The notes beneath the pieces are model-generated. The model worked only from the letters and a program-made list of their open reading frames with translations, was not told the origin of the DNA and did no database searches. A program made the translations under genes and the position numbers. From the NCBI RefSeq assembly GCF_003704105.1, contig NZ_QUOQ01000002.1, positions 62,001-126,000 of the forward strand: a stretch of DNA of 64,000 nt, in the 5' to 3' direction. This DNA comes from Brevundimonas lutea. Lineage in GTDB: Bacteria; Pseudomonadota; Alphaproteobacteria; Caulobacterales; Caulobacteraceae. Of this stretch, positions 8,191 through 18,258 are shown one piece after another (positions within the stretch are counted from its first letter, which is position 1; each line of letters opens with the position of its first letter).

Positions 8191-9987
8191 TCAAGCCTTC
8201 CGGAAACGCGCCAGAAGGTTGTCGATCGGGTTATCCGCCTTGAAGCGGTGCATGATGAAATACTGCTGGATGATCGAGAGAATGTTGTTCCAGGTCCAGT
8301 AAATCAGCAGGCCCGCCGCGAACGGCGCCATGATGAAGGTGAACACGATCGGCATCAGGCCGAAGATCCGGCGCTGGACCGGATCCGGCGGCGGCGGGTT
8401 CATGGCCATCTGCAGCCACATGGTGAAACCGTAGACGATGGCCAGCACGCTGAGCGACAGGGTGAACCCGCCCATGCCCGTCGCCGACACGCCGATCAGG
8501 CCGCCGATCAGCGGGGTCTGGCCCGGGTCCCAGGGGATCAGGCCGAACAGGTTCCAGATGTTGGTGGGGTCGCGGGAGGACAGGTCGCGGATCCAGCCGA
8601 AGAAGGGCGCATGGCGCATCTCGATGGTGACGAACAGCACCTTGTACAGGGCGTAGAAGACCGGAATCTGAACCAGAATGGGCAGGCAGCCGGCCAGCGG
8701 ATTGACCTTCTCCTTCTGGTACAGCCCCATCATTTCCTGCTGGAATTTGGCGGGGTCGTCTTTGTGCTTGGCCTTCAGCTCCTCCATCTTGGGCTGGAGC
8801 ATCTTCATTTTCGACATGCTCTCGTAGCTCTTGTTGGCCAGCGGGAACATGATCAGCTTGATCACGACGGTCAGCAGCAGGATGGCCACGCCGAAATTGC
8901 CGACCAGGCCGTAGAAGAACTCCACGATCAGGAAGATCGGCCGGGTCAGGAACCAGAACATGCCCCAGTCGATGGCCAGGTCGAACTTAGGCACGCCCAG
9001 GCTGGATTCGTAGCCTCGAAGAATCTCGGCGCGCTTGGCGCCGGCGAACAGGCGCTGGGTTTCGACGATCTGGCGACCGGGCTGGATCGTCACCTCCTCG
9101 CTCATCACCTGCACCTGGTGCAGGTTGGCGCCGCCGACCTCATCGACGGTCAGACGCGCGTCGACCGCGTCGGTCTGGTCGGGAATGATGGCCGCCAGCC
9201 AGTATTTGTCGGTGATGCCCAGCCATCCGCCGGTCGAGGCGTAATCGATGCGCGGCTCCTTGACCCAGTCGCCGTACTTTTCCAGCTTCAGCCGGTCGCC
9301 CATCACTCCGATGGCGCCCTCGTGCAGGATGAACTGGCGTCCCAGGTCCTCGGGCACACCCTGCCGCTCGACCACGCCGTAGGGGGCCAGGGTCACCGGA
9401 TCGGCCGACAGATTGGCCACGGTGTCCGCCACCGAGAACATATACTGGTCGTCGATCGAGATAACGCGGGTGAAGCGCAGGCCCGCCCCGTTGTCCCAGA
9501 CCAGGGTGACGGGCGTCTGCGGCGTCAGGGTTTCGCCCGATGTCAGGGTCCAGTCGGTGTTGGGCCCCGGGACGCCGCCGGCGATATTCTGTCCCAGCCA
9601 ACCGAACTGGGCGAAATAGGCGTGTTCGGTCCCCTGGGGCCGGAACAGCTCGACTGGCGTGTCGCTGTCCAGGGTTTCGTCGTAGCTGGTCAGGAACAGG
9701 TCATCGACGCGCGCGCCGCGCAGCGACAGCGATCCGCGCAGCGTCGGGGTTTCGATCGGCACGCGAGGTCCGGCGGCCTGGGCGGTTCGGCGGTCGGTGA
9801 AGACCGGGCCCTCGGGCCGCAGCACCGTGCCCTCGGCGGCCTTCTCCGCCGGGGTCGCGCCCTGCGCCTCCAGCATCGCCTCGCGGCGTTCGGCCTGGGG
9901 CTGGAGCACCAGCATCTGGTAGCCGATCAGGATCGCCACCGTGATCACGATGAAGAGGATCGTGTTGCGCGCGTTGTCTTGCTGCAT
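8191..9987 (-). CDS. yidC: Membrane protein insertase YidC
   Basis: 598 residues, ATG at 9987. The layout is that of Gram-negative YidC: an N-terminal membrane anchor (about 9-26), a large periplasmic beta-sandwich domain (about 55-350), then the conserved five-helix insertase core beginning [12 protein letters not shown]. The cytoplasmic coiled hairpin [25 protein letters not shown] and the [20 protein letters not shown] helix are typical. It inserts inner-membrane proteins such as F0 subunit c with or without SecYEG. It starts 6 nt after the rnpA stop; the yidD gene often found between them is absent here. Confidence 0.97.
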   Translation of the reverse strand: MQQDNARNTILFIVITVAILIGYQMLVLQPQAERREAMLEAQGATPAEKAAEGTVLRPEGPVFTDRRTAQAAGPRVPIETPTLRGSLSLRGARVDDLFLTSYDETLDSDTPVELFRPQGTEHAYFAQFGWLGQNIAGGVPGPNTDWTLTSGETLTPQTPVTLVWDNGAGLRFTRVISIDDQYMFSVADTVANLSADPVTLAPYGVVERQGVPEDLGRQFILHEGAIGVMGDRLKLEKYGDWVKEPRIDYASTGGWLGITDKYWLAAIIPDQTDAVDARLTVDEVGGANLHQVQVMSEEVTIQPGRQIVETQRLFAGAKRAEILRGYESSLGVPKFDLAIDWGMFWFLTRPIFLIVEFFYGLVGNFGVAILLLTVVIKLIMFPLANKSYESMSKMKMLQPKMEELKAKHKDDPAKFQQEMMGLYQKEKVNPLAGCLPILVQIPVFYALYKVLFVTIEMRHAPFFGWIRDLSSRDPTNIWNLFGLIPWDPGQTPLIGGLIGVSATGMGGFTLSLSVLAIVYGFTMWLQMAMNPPPPDPVQRRIFGLMPIVFTFIMAPFAAGLLIYWTWNNILSIIQQYFIMHRFKADNPIDNLLARFRKA

Positions 9988-9993
9988 TGGAGC

Positions 9994-10404
9994 TTAGCGG
10001 TCCGTGTCGGAGGGGGCGCGATCTTTCGCGGCGTGTGCCGCACCCGGAGAATGGAGCGCGCCGGCGAGCCTTGTAAGGGCGGAGCGTACGTCGTCAAGCA
10101 AACGGAGCCATTCGCGGTCGGCCGTCCCCTGGCGCGCCACCAACACATAGTCGCTGCCGGGCACGCCATGCTTGGGAATGAGGGTGCGCGCGGCCTCGCG
10201 CAGACGGCGCTTCGACCTGTTGCGGATCACGGCGCCGCCGACCTTGCGCGTCGCCGTGAAGCCGACGCCTATGGCCTGATCGCCATCCGCCCGGTCCAGG
10301 CGCTGGACCACGACGGCGCCATAGGCCTTTGAAACGCCTTTCGCGGCCGCCAGGAACTGGGGCCGCGATGTCAGGCGTCTGATTTTGACGATCTCGTCGG
10401 TCAC
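9994..10404 (-). CDS. rnpA: Ribonuclease P protein component
   Basis: 136 residues with GTG start at 10404. The RNA-binding signature of RnpA is present as RNRSKRRLREAAR, with the upstream strand IGVGFTATRKVGGAV. It binds RNase P RNA for tRNA 5' maturation. It follows rpmH by 35 nt and precedes yidC by 6 nt, so it belongs to the rpmH operon. The roughly 25-residue C-terminal tail is longer than in many homologues and has low complexity. Confidence 0.95.
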   Translation of the reverse strand: MTDEIVKIRRLTSRPQFLAAAKGVSKAYGAVVVQRLDRADGDQAIGVGFTATRKVGGAVIRNRSKRRLREAARTLIPKHGVPGSDYVLVARQGTADREWLRLLDDVRSALTRLAGALHSPGAAHAAKDRAPSDTDR

Positions 10405-10439
10405 AAGCCCTCGCAGAGGCGGGGCGAGCTGAAGCCCAA

Positions 10440-10574
10440 TCAGGCGGTCAGCTTCTTGCGGCCCTTGGCGCGACGGCGCGCGACGATCTTCTGGCCATTC
10501 TTGGTGGCCATGCGCGCGCGGAAGCCGTGACGGCGCTTGCGCACGAGTCGGGACGGCTGGTAGGTCCGCTTCAC
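10440..10574 (-). CDS. rpmH: 50S ribosomal protein L34
   Basis: 44 residues beginning with GTG at 10574, reading [20 protein letters not shown] and ending GRKKLTA. The whole length matches bacterial L34, and the GTG is chosen because the family starts exactly there; upstream in-frame codons are not L34-like. It is the first gene of the rpmH-rnpA-yidC-engB run. Confidence 0.97.
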   Translation of the reverse strand: MKRTYQPSRLVRKRRHGFRARMATKNGQKIVARRRAKGRKKLTA

Positions 10575-10686
10575 GGTCGGCTCCAATACAAAAAGTGCGG
10601 CGGACAAGGCGGTCCGTCGCGGGAGGCGGGCGTATAGGTCGAAAGGTCGGCGTCTGTCAACGCCGCGCCTGCGTTCCTGGAGCGAG

Positions 10687-11409
10687 ATGCGCAACTTCGG
10701 CCGGTTCATCCCCCTGATCGTGATCCTGGCGTTAGCCGGGCTGATTTTCGCCATGGGCTGGCACCGCTATCTCTCGCTCGACACCCTGAGGGAGCATGGC
10801 GGCGCGCTGCGGGAATTCGCGCGTGAGAACTATGCGCTCAGCCTGCTGGCCCTGGTTCTGATCTTCGCGCTGGCGACGGCCAGCGTGGTTCCCGGCGTCT
10901 TCTTCCTGACGATCACGGCCGGCTATCTCTTCGGGCCGTGGGTGGGCGGCGTGGCCACCGCCCTGGCGGCGACCCTCGGCGCCACCGTGATCTATTATGT
11001 GGCGCGCACCGCGCTGGGCGAGAGCCTGCGGAAGAAGGCGGAGGCCAACCAGGGCGGGATGCTGCAGAAGATATGCGAGGGCGTCGACCGCGACACCTTC
11101 TCCTATGTGCTGGCGGCGCGCCTGGTGGTCACCGTGCCCTTCCACCTGATCAACCTGGCGGCCGGGGTGATCTCCGCCCCCTTGCGGCCGTATCTCGGCG
11201 CTACATTTCTGGGGCTGTTGCCCGCCCACGTGATCTATTGCTGGATCGGGTCGGGCCTTTCGGAGGTGCTGGCCCGGGATGCCGATCCTGACCTCACATC
11301 GCTGATGCGTGAGTTCGCCCTGCCCCTGGCCGGCGTGGCGCTGCTGGCCATCGTGCTGCCCCTGGCCTTTCGCCTGTGGCGCAAGCGGCGCGGGGCGGCG
11401 CCGGCATGA
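10687..11409 (+). CDS. TVP38/TMEM64 (DedA-like, VTT domain) inner-membrane protein
   Basis: 240 residues with an N-terminal membrane helix (about 7-24) and a VTT/SNARE-associated core: a glycine-rich re-entrant region [35 protein letters not shown] and the later conserved arginine block [18 protein letters not shown]. Family members are lipid scramblase or transporter-like proteins of the bacterial inner membrane; the substrate is unknown here. It overlaps the histidine kinase start by 4 nt (ATGA), suggesting a joint membrane-stress role (inference). Confidence 0.88.
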   Translation: MRNFGRFIPLIVILALAGLIFAMGWHRYLSLDTLREHGGALREFARENYALSLLALVLIFALATASVVPGVFFLTITAGYLFGPWVGGVATALAATLGATVIYYVARTALGESLRKKAEANQGGMLQKICEGVDRDTFSYVLAARLVVTVPFHLINLAAGVISAPLRPYLGATFLGLLPAHVIYCWIGSGLSEVLARDADPDLTSLMREFALPLAGVALLAIVLPLAFRLWRKRRGAAPA

Positions 11410-12908
11410 GCGAGCGCGGTCTGGACACGCTGACGGACGCGGAGGACGCCGCCGGGCGGCGCGCGCCTTGGCTGGCCGGCGACCGGGTGAAGGACATGCG
11501 CCCGCGCCTGCGGCTGTCGCGGCCGCGCTTTCGATCCCCCGCCGGCCTGTCGACGCGTCTGTTGCTGCTAACCGGGGTTTTCGCGGTCGTGGTCGAGGCC
11601 CTGATCGTGGCGCCCTCGGCCGCCTCCTTCCATGAGCGCTGGCTGCTCGATCGGGTGCGAGTGGCCGAGGCGGCCTCCGTTGGGGTCGAGGCCCTGCCCT
11701 ATTCCGAGGTCGAGGATGACACCGCCCGCCAGCTGCTCGAGATCGGCGGCGTCCAGGCCATCGCGGTCGGCGAACAGGGCGTGCGGCGGCTGCTGCTCGA
11801 GGCGCCGACGCTGAGCCGCGCGCCGGACTTCATCGACCTGAGGCAGTCGGACTGGGTGGCGCGCACCCTGGATCCGTGGCGCACGCTGCTGGGTCCCGAC
11901 GACCGGTCGATCCGGGTCATGGCGCGGCCGCGGTATCGCTCCGGCGACTTCATCGAAGTGATCGCCCCGGTGCAGCCGCTGAAGGCCGAGCTGCGGGAAT
12001 TCCTTTTGCAGAGCCTTTTGCTGTCGCTGCTGATCTCGGCCCTGGCCGGCACGGCGCTTTACGCGGCCCTTGCCTATCTGGTGCTGGCCCCAATGCGGCG
12101 GGTGACGGCTTCGATCGAGCGGTTCCGGGCCGAGCCCGAGGCGCCCTCGACCGTCGCCCCCTCGGGCCGCCGCGACGAGATCGGTCGGGTCGAGGAGGAG
12201 CTGGACCGGATGCAGGAAGAGGTGCGCGGCGCCCTGCGCTCGCGCGCCCGGCTGGTGGCGCTGGGCGAGGCGGTGGCCAAGATCAACCACGACCTCCGGA
12301 ACATGCTGACGTCGGCCCAGCTTGCTTCTGAGCGATTGGCCGCATCGGCCGATCCCAATGTGGCCAAGGCCCTGCCGCGTCTCGAACGCGCCCTGAACCG
12401 CGCCGCCGCCCTGGCCCAGAACACCCTGGACTATGGCCGATCAGAAGAGCCGCCGCCGGTGCTGGCGCGCCTGCCCCTTGGGCCCGCCCTCAGCGCCGCG
12501 GCCGAGGACGCCGGGCTGGAGCGCGACGGGGTGCGGCTGGAGAAAAAGCTGCCGGCCCGCGCCACCATCCACGCCGATGCCGACCAGCTGCACCGCATCC
12601 TGGTCAATCTGATGAAGAACGCCCGCCAGGCCATCCAGGCCGATGTCCGCCGCCAGGGCAGGGGCGTGGTCCGGGTCACGGCCAAGACCTCGGACGACCG
12701 GCTGATCCTGCGCATCGCCGACGATGGGCCGGGCATCCCCGACCGCCTCGCCGAACGCCTGTTCCAGCCATTCGTCTCCGGTGGCGGCCAGGGCGCGGGC
12801 CTCGGCCTGACCATCTCCCGAGAATTGGCCGCCAACCACGGCGGCGTGCTCAACCTGATCGAGACGGGGCCGAGGGGCACGGTGTTCGAGCTGGCGTTGC
12901 CGGTTTAG
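11406..12908 (+). CDS. Membrane-bound sensor histidine kinase (orphan)
   Basis: 500 residues from the ATG at 11406, overlapping the TVP38 stop. Transmembrane helices lie at about 50-72 and 200-228, enclosing a periplasmic sensor of about 125 residues. A HAMP-like linker (229-280) follows, then the phospho-accepting H box KINHDLRNML with His295, the N box NLMKNARQA, G1 DDGPGIP and G2 GAGLGLTIS. The H box with HDLRN is that of alphaproteobacterial HisKA kinases. No response regulator lies beside it, so its partner is elsewhere. Confidence 0.92.
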   Translation: MSERGLDTLTDAEDAAGRRAPWLAGDRVKDMRPRLRLSRPRFRSPAGLSTRLLLLTGVFAVVVEALIVAPSAASFHERWLLDRVRVAEAASVGVEALPYSEVEDDTARQLLEIGGVQAIAVGEQGVRRLLLEAPTLSRAPDFIDLRQSDWVARTLDPWRTLLGPDDRSIRVMARPRYRSGDFIEVIAPVQPLKAELREFLLQSLLLSLLISALAGTALYAALAYLVLAPMRRVTASIERFRAEPEAPSTVAPSGRRDEIGRVEEELDRMQEEVRGALRSRARLVALGEAVAKINHDLRNMLTSAQLASERLAASADPNVAKALPRLERALNRAAALAQNTLDYGRSEEPPPVLARLPLGPALSAAAEDAGLERDGVRLEKKLPARATIHADADQLHRILVNLMKNARQAIQADVRRQGRGVVRVTAKTSDDRLILRIADDGPGIPDRLAERLFQPFVSGGGQGAGLGLTISRELAANHGGVLNLIETGPRGTVFELALPV

Positions 12909-12922
12909 GGAGGGGGAGCGGT

Positions 12923-12949
12923 GACTGTTTTCGACCCGTTGCGGACGTT
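12923..12949 (+). repeat. Palindromic GACCC-type repeat, copy 1 (degenerate)
   Basis: The sequence TTTTCGACCCGTTGCGGACG with GTT after it matches the core of the copies at 13245 and 13589 (TTCCGACCCAT-GCGGACGTT). The left arm of the hairpin is decayed. It lies between the kinase stop and the stop of the small minus-strand gene. Confidence 0.6.
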
Positions 12950-13188
12950 CAGCGCCACTTCAAGATGATGGTGCCTGCGACAATCATCGCGATGCCTGCG
13001 CCCGCTCCAACCGCGAAGATGGCCAGCTCTTGCGCTGACAACGCCTGCCATTCGATCAGCGGACCGCGTCCACGCCTCCCGCCAATGAATGGATAGATGA
13101 AGGCCGCTGCTATGGGAGCGCCCAAGCCGACTAAAAAGTAGCCGCTCGCACGTCTGTGTTGGTCTTGACCATCACCCATGCGCCCCAT
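12949..13188 (-). CDS. Small membrane protein of unknown function
   Basis: 79 residues from an ATG at 13188 preceded by GGGATGG; a second ATG at 13179 is also possible. After a polar start there are two hydrophobic helices: YFLVGLGAPIAAAFIYPFIG and LAIFAVGAGAGIAMIVAGTI, ending KWR. I do not recognise a family. It lies between two copies of the palindromic repeat. It could be a real orphan inner-membrane protein; conservation would be needed to be sure it is translated. Confidence 0.45.
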   Translation of the reverse strand: MGRMGDGQDQHRRASGYFLVGLGAPIAAAFIYPFIGGRRGRGPLIEWQALSAQELAIFAVGAGAGIAMIVAGTIILKWR

Positions 13189-13244
13189 CAAACCATCCCA
13201 AGCGGCCGACCACCACCCGCTTTCAATCAGGCATCGGCTCTCAA

Positions 13245-13271
13245 GTCCGCTTCCGACCCATAGCGGACGTT
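13245..13271 (+). repeat. Palindromic GACCC-type repeat, copy 2 (intact hairpin)
   Basis: GTCCGCT (13245-13251) and AGCGGAC (13262-13268) form a perfect 7-bp stem around the 10-nt loop TCCGACCCAT, followed by GTT. It lies in the gap between two divergent small membrane-protein genes. Confidence 0.75.
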
Positions 13272-13336
13272 GCGCCGATGCAAGGTCCAAGGTCAGGATG
13301 TCGGTCGCCAACCCTGATAATGGGGCAGGAGGCGTG

Positions 13337-13588
13337 ATGCGCTATCTCGGAGCGGCCATCGGCTTTTGCGTCATAACGGCGGCCTTCTGGACCGCGACCG
13401 TAATGGTCCTCGGTGCCTTGGTCATGGCTCATTGCGTCCTGAGCGACGCCCAGATCGACGCCGGCGAAACCTGCACCCAACTCGCCGACCTGTTTTTCTG
13501 GCCGACCCTGATAGTGGCAGTCCTCAGCTTCGTCGGCATCCAATGGCTCTTCGTACGCTGGGCTCTGTGTAGACGCACAGAGCGGTAG
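13337..13588 (+). CDS. Small two-helix membrane protein of unknown function
   Basis: 83 residues from an ATG at 13337 with GGAGG 4-5 nt before it, a strong ribosome site. Helix one is YLGAAIGFCVITAAFWTATV; helix two is LFFWPTLIVAVLSFVGIQWL. Between them a short loop holds two cysteines (MAHCVLSDAQIDAGETCTQL) that could form a periplasmic disulfide. No family is recognised. A copy of the palindromic repeat starts immediately after the stop. Confidence 0.55.
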   Translation: MRYLGAAIGFCVITAAFWTATVMVLGALVMAHCVLSDAQIDAGETCTQLADLFFWPTLIVAVLSFVGIQWLFVRWALCRRTER

Positions 13589-13612
13589 TTCCGCTTCCCA
13601 CCCAGTGCGGAG
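13589..13612 (+). repeat. Palindromic GACCC-type repeat, copy 3
   Basis: TCCGC (13590-13594) and GCGGA (13607-13611) form a 5-bp stem around TTCCCACCCAGT, matching the loop of copy 2. It starts right after the stop codon of the small membrane-protein gene. Confidence 0.65.
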
Positions 13613-13656
13613 ATCCAAAGAGTCCGTTTCACGCCTCCACCTGCTAAACTCCTTCC

Positions 13657-14394
13657 GTGACCTTTTCCGATGACGAGATCGAGCGCTATGCCCGGCATCT
13701 GGTGCTGGCCGAGGTGGGCGGGCCGGGGCAGCAGCGGCTGAAGGCGGCGCGGGTGATGATCGTCGGCCTGGGCGGGGTCGGCGGGCCGGCGGCGCAGTAT
13801 CTGGCGGCGGCGGGCGTGGGGCGGCTGACCCTGGTCGATCCGGACATCGTCAGCCTGTCGAACCTTCAGCGCCAGGTGCTGTTCGCTACCGCCGACGTCG
13901 GCCGACCCAAGGTCGAGGTGGGGGCCGAGCGGCTGGGCGCGCTCAATCCGCACGTCGAGATCGAGGCCGTGGCCCAGCCCTTCGAGGCCGTGGCGGATCG
14001 CGTGGGCGAGCATGACCTGGTGCTGGATGGGACCGACGACTTCGCCGTGCGCCATGCGGTCAACGCGGCCTGCGTGACGGCGGGCGTTCCCCTGGTGTCC
14101 GGCGCCCTGGGTCGATGGAGCGGCCAGGTGGCGGTGTTCGAGGGCCGACCCTGCTATCGCTGCCTCGTCCCAGAGGCGCCGACCGACGCGGAGACCTGCG
14201 CCCGCACCGGCGTCGTCGGCGCCATCGCCGGGGTGGTCGGGACGCTGGCGGCGCTGGAGGCCGTCAAGCGGATCACCGGCGCTGGCCAGCCTCTCAGCGG
14301 CCGGATGATGATCGTCGACGGCCTGTCCGGCGCGGCGCGGACGGTGGCGGTGGCGGCCGATCCCGACTGCCTGGTGTGCGGGCAGGGCGCTCTC

Positions 14395-14409
<15 letters not shown>
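13657..14409 (+). CDS. moeB: ThiF/MoeB-family sulfur-carrier adenylyltransferase
   Basis: 250 residues, GTG start. The N-terminal E1-like Rossmann motif is GLGGVGGPAAQYLAAAGVG with the acidic strand end VDPD and the SNLQRQ arginine finger region, all MoeB/ThiF features. Two pairs of cysteines (CYRC near 165 and CLVC near 240) should bind the structural zinc. It adenylates the C-terminal Gly-Gly of a sulfur carrier such as MoaD or ThiS; the length of 250 fits MoeB without a rhodanese domain. The stop overlaps a CtrA-type box for the next gene. Confidence 0.9.
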
Positions 14410-15540
<1,131 letters not shown>

Positions 15541-15610
15541 TCGTGAGTCGTGATTGGTGAGTCGTGAGTAGGACGCGCCCGCATTCACGATTCACGACTC
15601 ACCACTCACG
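15541..15610 (+). repeat. Inverted repeat with four GANTC sites downstream of ccrM
   Basis: Directly after the ccrM stop, GGTGAGTCGTGA (15556-15567) and TCACGACTCACC (15592-15603) form a perfect 12-bp stem. GANTC sites lie at 15545, 15559, 15589 and 15596. A further partial copy (TCGTGAGTCGTGA, 15541-15553) precedes the left arm. No poly-T follows, so it is not a canonical terminator, though the hairpin could still end or protect the ccrM transcript. Confidence 0.75.
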
Positions 15611-15673
15611 ACCTTGCAGGCATCCCTTCCGCCCCCTGCGACGTTACGGCCTCGCTTTCTGGGAGGATCGGAC

Positions 15674-16498
15674 ATGCGGTGGCAGGGCGGACGGCGTGGT
15701 GGCGGGATTGAAGACCGGCGCGGGATGGGCGGCGGCGCGATGGCGGGGGGCGGCATCGGCGTCGCCATCCTGGGGCTGATCGGCTACTTCGTCTTCGGCA
15801 TCGATCCCCAGACCACGACTCAGGTGGCGTCCAGTCTGGGCGGCGCGACCCAGCAGCAGGGCGAGGTCGGCACTCCCGAGGATCAGGCCGGCCAGTTCGT
15901 CGATGTGATCGGGACCAATGTCTCCGATGTCTGGACTCAGGCCATGCCCGGCTACCGTGCTCCGAACATCGTCCTCTACGAACAGGGCACCGGCACCCAG
16001 TGCGGCTACGGCCAGGCGGCGATGGGGCCGTTCTACTGCCCGGCCGATCAGACGGTCTATCTGGACCTCGGCTTCTGGCGACAGCTGCAGGAGCTGGGCG
16101 GGGGCGGGGATTTCGCCCAGGCCTATGTGATCGCCCACGAGATCGGCCACCACGTCCAGACCCTGAATGGGGCTTCGGGTCGGACCCGCCAGGCGCAGCA
16201 GAATGCGTCAAGCCAAGGCGAGGCCAATGCCGCCTCGGTGGCGCTGGAGCTGCAGGCCGACTGCTACGCCGGGGTCTGGGCCGCCAACGCCGCCGCCGTC
16301 TCGGGCGGCCAGGTGGCGCTGGAATCGGGCGACCTCGAGGAAGGCATGAACACCGCCGCCGCCATCGGCGACGACGCCCTGACCGGCGGGCGGGCCAGCC
16401 CGGAAAGCTTCACCCACGGCACGTCGGATCAGCGCGTCGCCTGGCTGCGTCGCGGCTATCAGTCCGGCGATCCGGCCGCCTGCGCCACGGGCGCCTGA
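15674..16498 (+). CDS. Neutral zinc metallopeptidase (YpfJ/KPN_02809 family)
   Basis: 274 residues from the ATG at 15674 with GGGAGG upstream. It has a Gly/Arg-rich start, one membrane helix (about 25-42) and then a periplasmic domain with the zinc motif HEIGHH (155-160). Cys110 and Cys122 flank a conserved YCP region (TQCGYGQAAMGPFYCP) and may pair. The length matches the family (about 280). The function of YpfJ-like proteins is not established beyond the predicted protease. Its last 40 nt overlap the convergent cyclotransferase gene. Confidence 0.9.
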   Translation: MRWQGGRRGGGIEDRRGMGGGAMAGGGIGVAILGLIGYFVFGIDPQTTTQVASSLGGATQQQGEVGTPEDQAGQFVDVIGTNVSDVWTQAMPGYRAPNIVLYEQGTGTQCGYGQAAMGPFYCPADQTVYLDLGFWRQLQELGGGGDFAQAYVIAHEIGHHVQTLNGASGRTRQAQQNASSQGEANAASVALELQADCYAGVWAANAAAVSGGQVALESGDLEEGMNTAAAIGDDALTGGRASPESFTHGTSDQRVAWLRRGYQSGDPAACATGA

Positions 16499-17328
16499 TC
16501 CACTACCCGGATATCAAAGAGCGCAGGCCAGTTCTTGCCGGTGACGAACAGGCGACGGCCCTCGGCGTCCCAGGCGATGCCGTTCAGCACGTCGTCCAGC
16601 GGATCGCGCTGATCCGGTGGCAGCAGGCCGGTCAGGTCGACCCAGGCCAGAACGCGGCCTGACTGAGGGTCGATGCGAGCGATGCGGTCGGTCTGCCAGA
16701 CATTGGCCCAGACTTCGCCGGGGGCGGGCCCCGAGCCGTCGGGATCGATCCATTCCAGCTCGTTCAGATCGACCACGGGGCGACCGTCGTCGGTGACGGT
16801 GACCCGACCCGTCTCGGCCAGACTTTCGGGATCGAGAAAGCGCAGCTCGGCCGTGCCGTCGCTCATGATCAGGCGACGGCCGTCCTGGGTCAGGCCCCAG
16901 CCCTCGCCGGGGTAGGTGAAGCCGGTGATCGGGGCCAGGGTGTCGATGTCCCAGACAAAGCCGGTCTGACTGCGCCACGTCAGGCTGATCAGCCGGTCGC
17001 CCCAGTAGGTCAGGCCCTCGCCGAAATAGACGGTGGCGAGCTCGCGCCGCTCCAGCACCACGCCGTCCTCCAGCCGCACGCGGCGGATGGTCGATGGATA
17101 CTGGCCTGTGGATTCGTAGAGCAGACCGTCGCGATAGATCAGGCCCTGGGTGAAGGCCGTGGGGTCATGCGGATAGCGCCGCACCACTTCATAGGTCTGA
17201 ACCGGCGCGGGCCCCTCGGACGCGGGCGCCGCGGCGATCGGGCCGGCCGGGGCCATGCCCTGAGCCGAGGCGCAGCCGCCGACCGCAAGGCCGGCGACTA
17301 CGATCAAGGCGGCCCAGGCGCGGGCCAT
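16459..17328 (-). CDS. Glutaminyl-peptide cyclotransferase (plant-type, beta-propeller), lipoprotein
   Basis: 289 residues. The signal peptide ends in a lipobox AVGGC (Cys19), so it should be a periplasmic lipoprotein. The mature part is a five-bladed propeller of the plant/bacterial QC type, with YPHDPTAFTQGLIY, YESTGQYPSTIRRV and LNELEWIDP as family motifs. It converts N-terminal glutamine into pyroglutamate. The 3' end overlaps the metallopeptidase gene on the other strand by 40 nt. terC ends 4 nt upstream. Confidence 0.88.
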   Translation of the reverse strand: MARAWAALIVVAGLAVGGCASAQGMAPAGPIAAAPASEGPAPVQTYEVVRRYPHDPTAFTQGLIYRDGLLYESTGQYPSTIRRVRLEDGVVLERRELATVYFGEGLTYWGDRLISLTWRSQTGFVWDIDTLAPITGFTYPGEGWGLTQDGRRLIMSDGTAELRFLDPESLAETGRVTVTDDGRPVVDLNELEWIDPDGSGPAPGEVWANVWQTDRIARIDPQSGRVLAWVDLTGLLPPDQRDPLDDVLNGIAWDAEGRRLFVTGKNWPALFDIRVVDQAPVAQAAGSPD

Positions 17329-17331
17329 GCG

Positions 17332-18162
17332 TCAGGCGGGTTCGTTGGCGGCTTCGGCCTCGGCGGCGCGCGCCTTCTGCTCGGCGGCGTCGGCCTGGGC
17401 TCGCAGGGTCGTCGCTTTCTGCCGCTTGGTCTCGGCCCGACGGCTCCACATGTTGAGGATCTCCACCCCCGCCGAGAAGGCCATGGCGGCGTAGATGTAG
17501 CCCTTGGGCACATAGGCGCCGAAGCCCTCGGCGATCAGCACCATGCCGATCATCAGCAGGAAGCCCAGGGCCAGCATGACCACGGTCGGGTTTTTGTCGA
17601 TGAAATCGCCCAGCGGGTCGGCCGCCAGCAGCATGACGGTGATGGCCACGAGCACGGCGACGACCATGATCGGCAGGTGCTCGGTCATGCCGACGGCGGT
17701 CAGGATCGAGTCGATCGAGAACACCAGGTCGATCAGGATGATCTGGAAGATCGCAGCCCCAGCGTTGTTGATGACTACCGCCTTCTTGTCGAGAACGTCG
17801 TTGTCCGACGGGGTAGGATCGACCGAGTGGTGAATCTCCTTGGTCGCCTTCCACATCAGGAACAGGCCGCCGGCGATCAGGATCACGTCCTTCCACGAGA
17901 ACTCGTTGCCCATGACCGTGAAGATGGGCGCGGTCAGGGTGACGATCCACGCGATGGTCGACAGCAGAACCAGGCGCATCACCAGCGCCAGTCCGATACC
18001 GATGCGGCGCACGCGCGAGCGGTGCTCGGGCGGCAGCTTGTTCGACAGGATCGAAATGAAGATCAGATTGTCGATGCCCAGCACCACTTCCATCACGATC
18101 AGGGTGATGAGGGCGGCCCAGGCGGCGGGGTCGGAGAGAAGAGGGATTATGCTGTCGAGCAT
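17332..18162 (-). CDS. TerC-family integral membrane protein
   Basis: 276 residues with about seven hydrophobic helices. The metal-site motifs of the TerC family are visible: [16 protein letters not shown] early and [15 protein letters not shown] later, each with the acidic pair inside the membrane. TerC/Alx homologues export manganese or support protein metallation during secretion. A charged Ala-rich tail follows the last helix. I checked the leader for a manganese riboswitch and did not find its conserved sequence. Confidence 0.92.
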   Translation of the reverse strand: MLDSIIPLLSDPAAWAALITLIVMEVVLGIDNLIFISILSNKLPPEHRSRVRRIGIGLALVMRLVLLSTIAWIVTLTAPIFTVMGNEFSWKDVILIAGGLFLMWKATKEIHHSVDPTPSDNDVLDKKAVVINNAGAAIFQIILIDLVFSIDSILTAVGMTEHLPIMVVAVLVAITVMLLAADPLGDFIDKNPTVVMLALGFLLMIGMVLIAEGFGAYVPKGYIYAAMAFSAGVEILNMWSRRAETKRQKATTLRAQADAAEQKARAAEAEAANEPA

Positions 18163-18258
18163 CGTGGGTTCCTGCGCATAAGGCTGCGTCGGTAAGCGCT
18201 AGGAGGCTTGGCCGTTCCGATCAAGCGCCCGTGATGCGACATCGTGGCCGGCGGTCGC

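Noticed and set aside
8248..10332. 694-codon open frame on the plus strand opposite yidC and rnpA
   Set aside because: It is antisense to two well-supported genes and has His/Gln/Arg/Gly-rich composition typical of shadow frames in high-GC DNA.
18163..18258. Manganese (yybP-ykoY) riboswitch upstream of terC
   Set aside because: The conserved GGGGAGUA and L3 elements are not present in the 96-nt leader.
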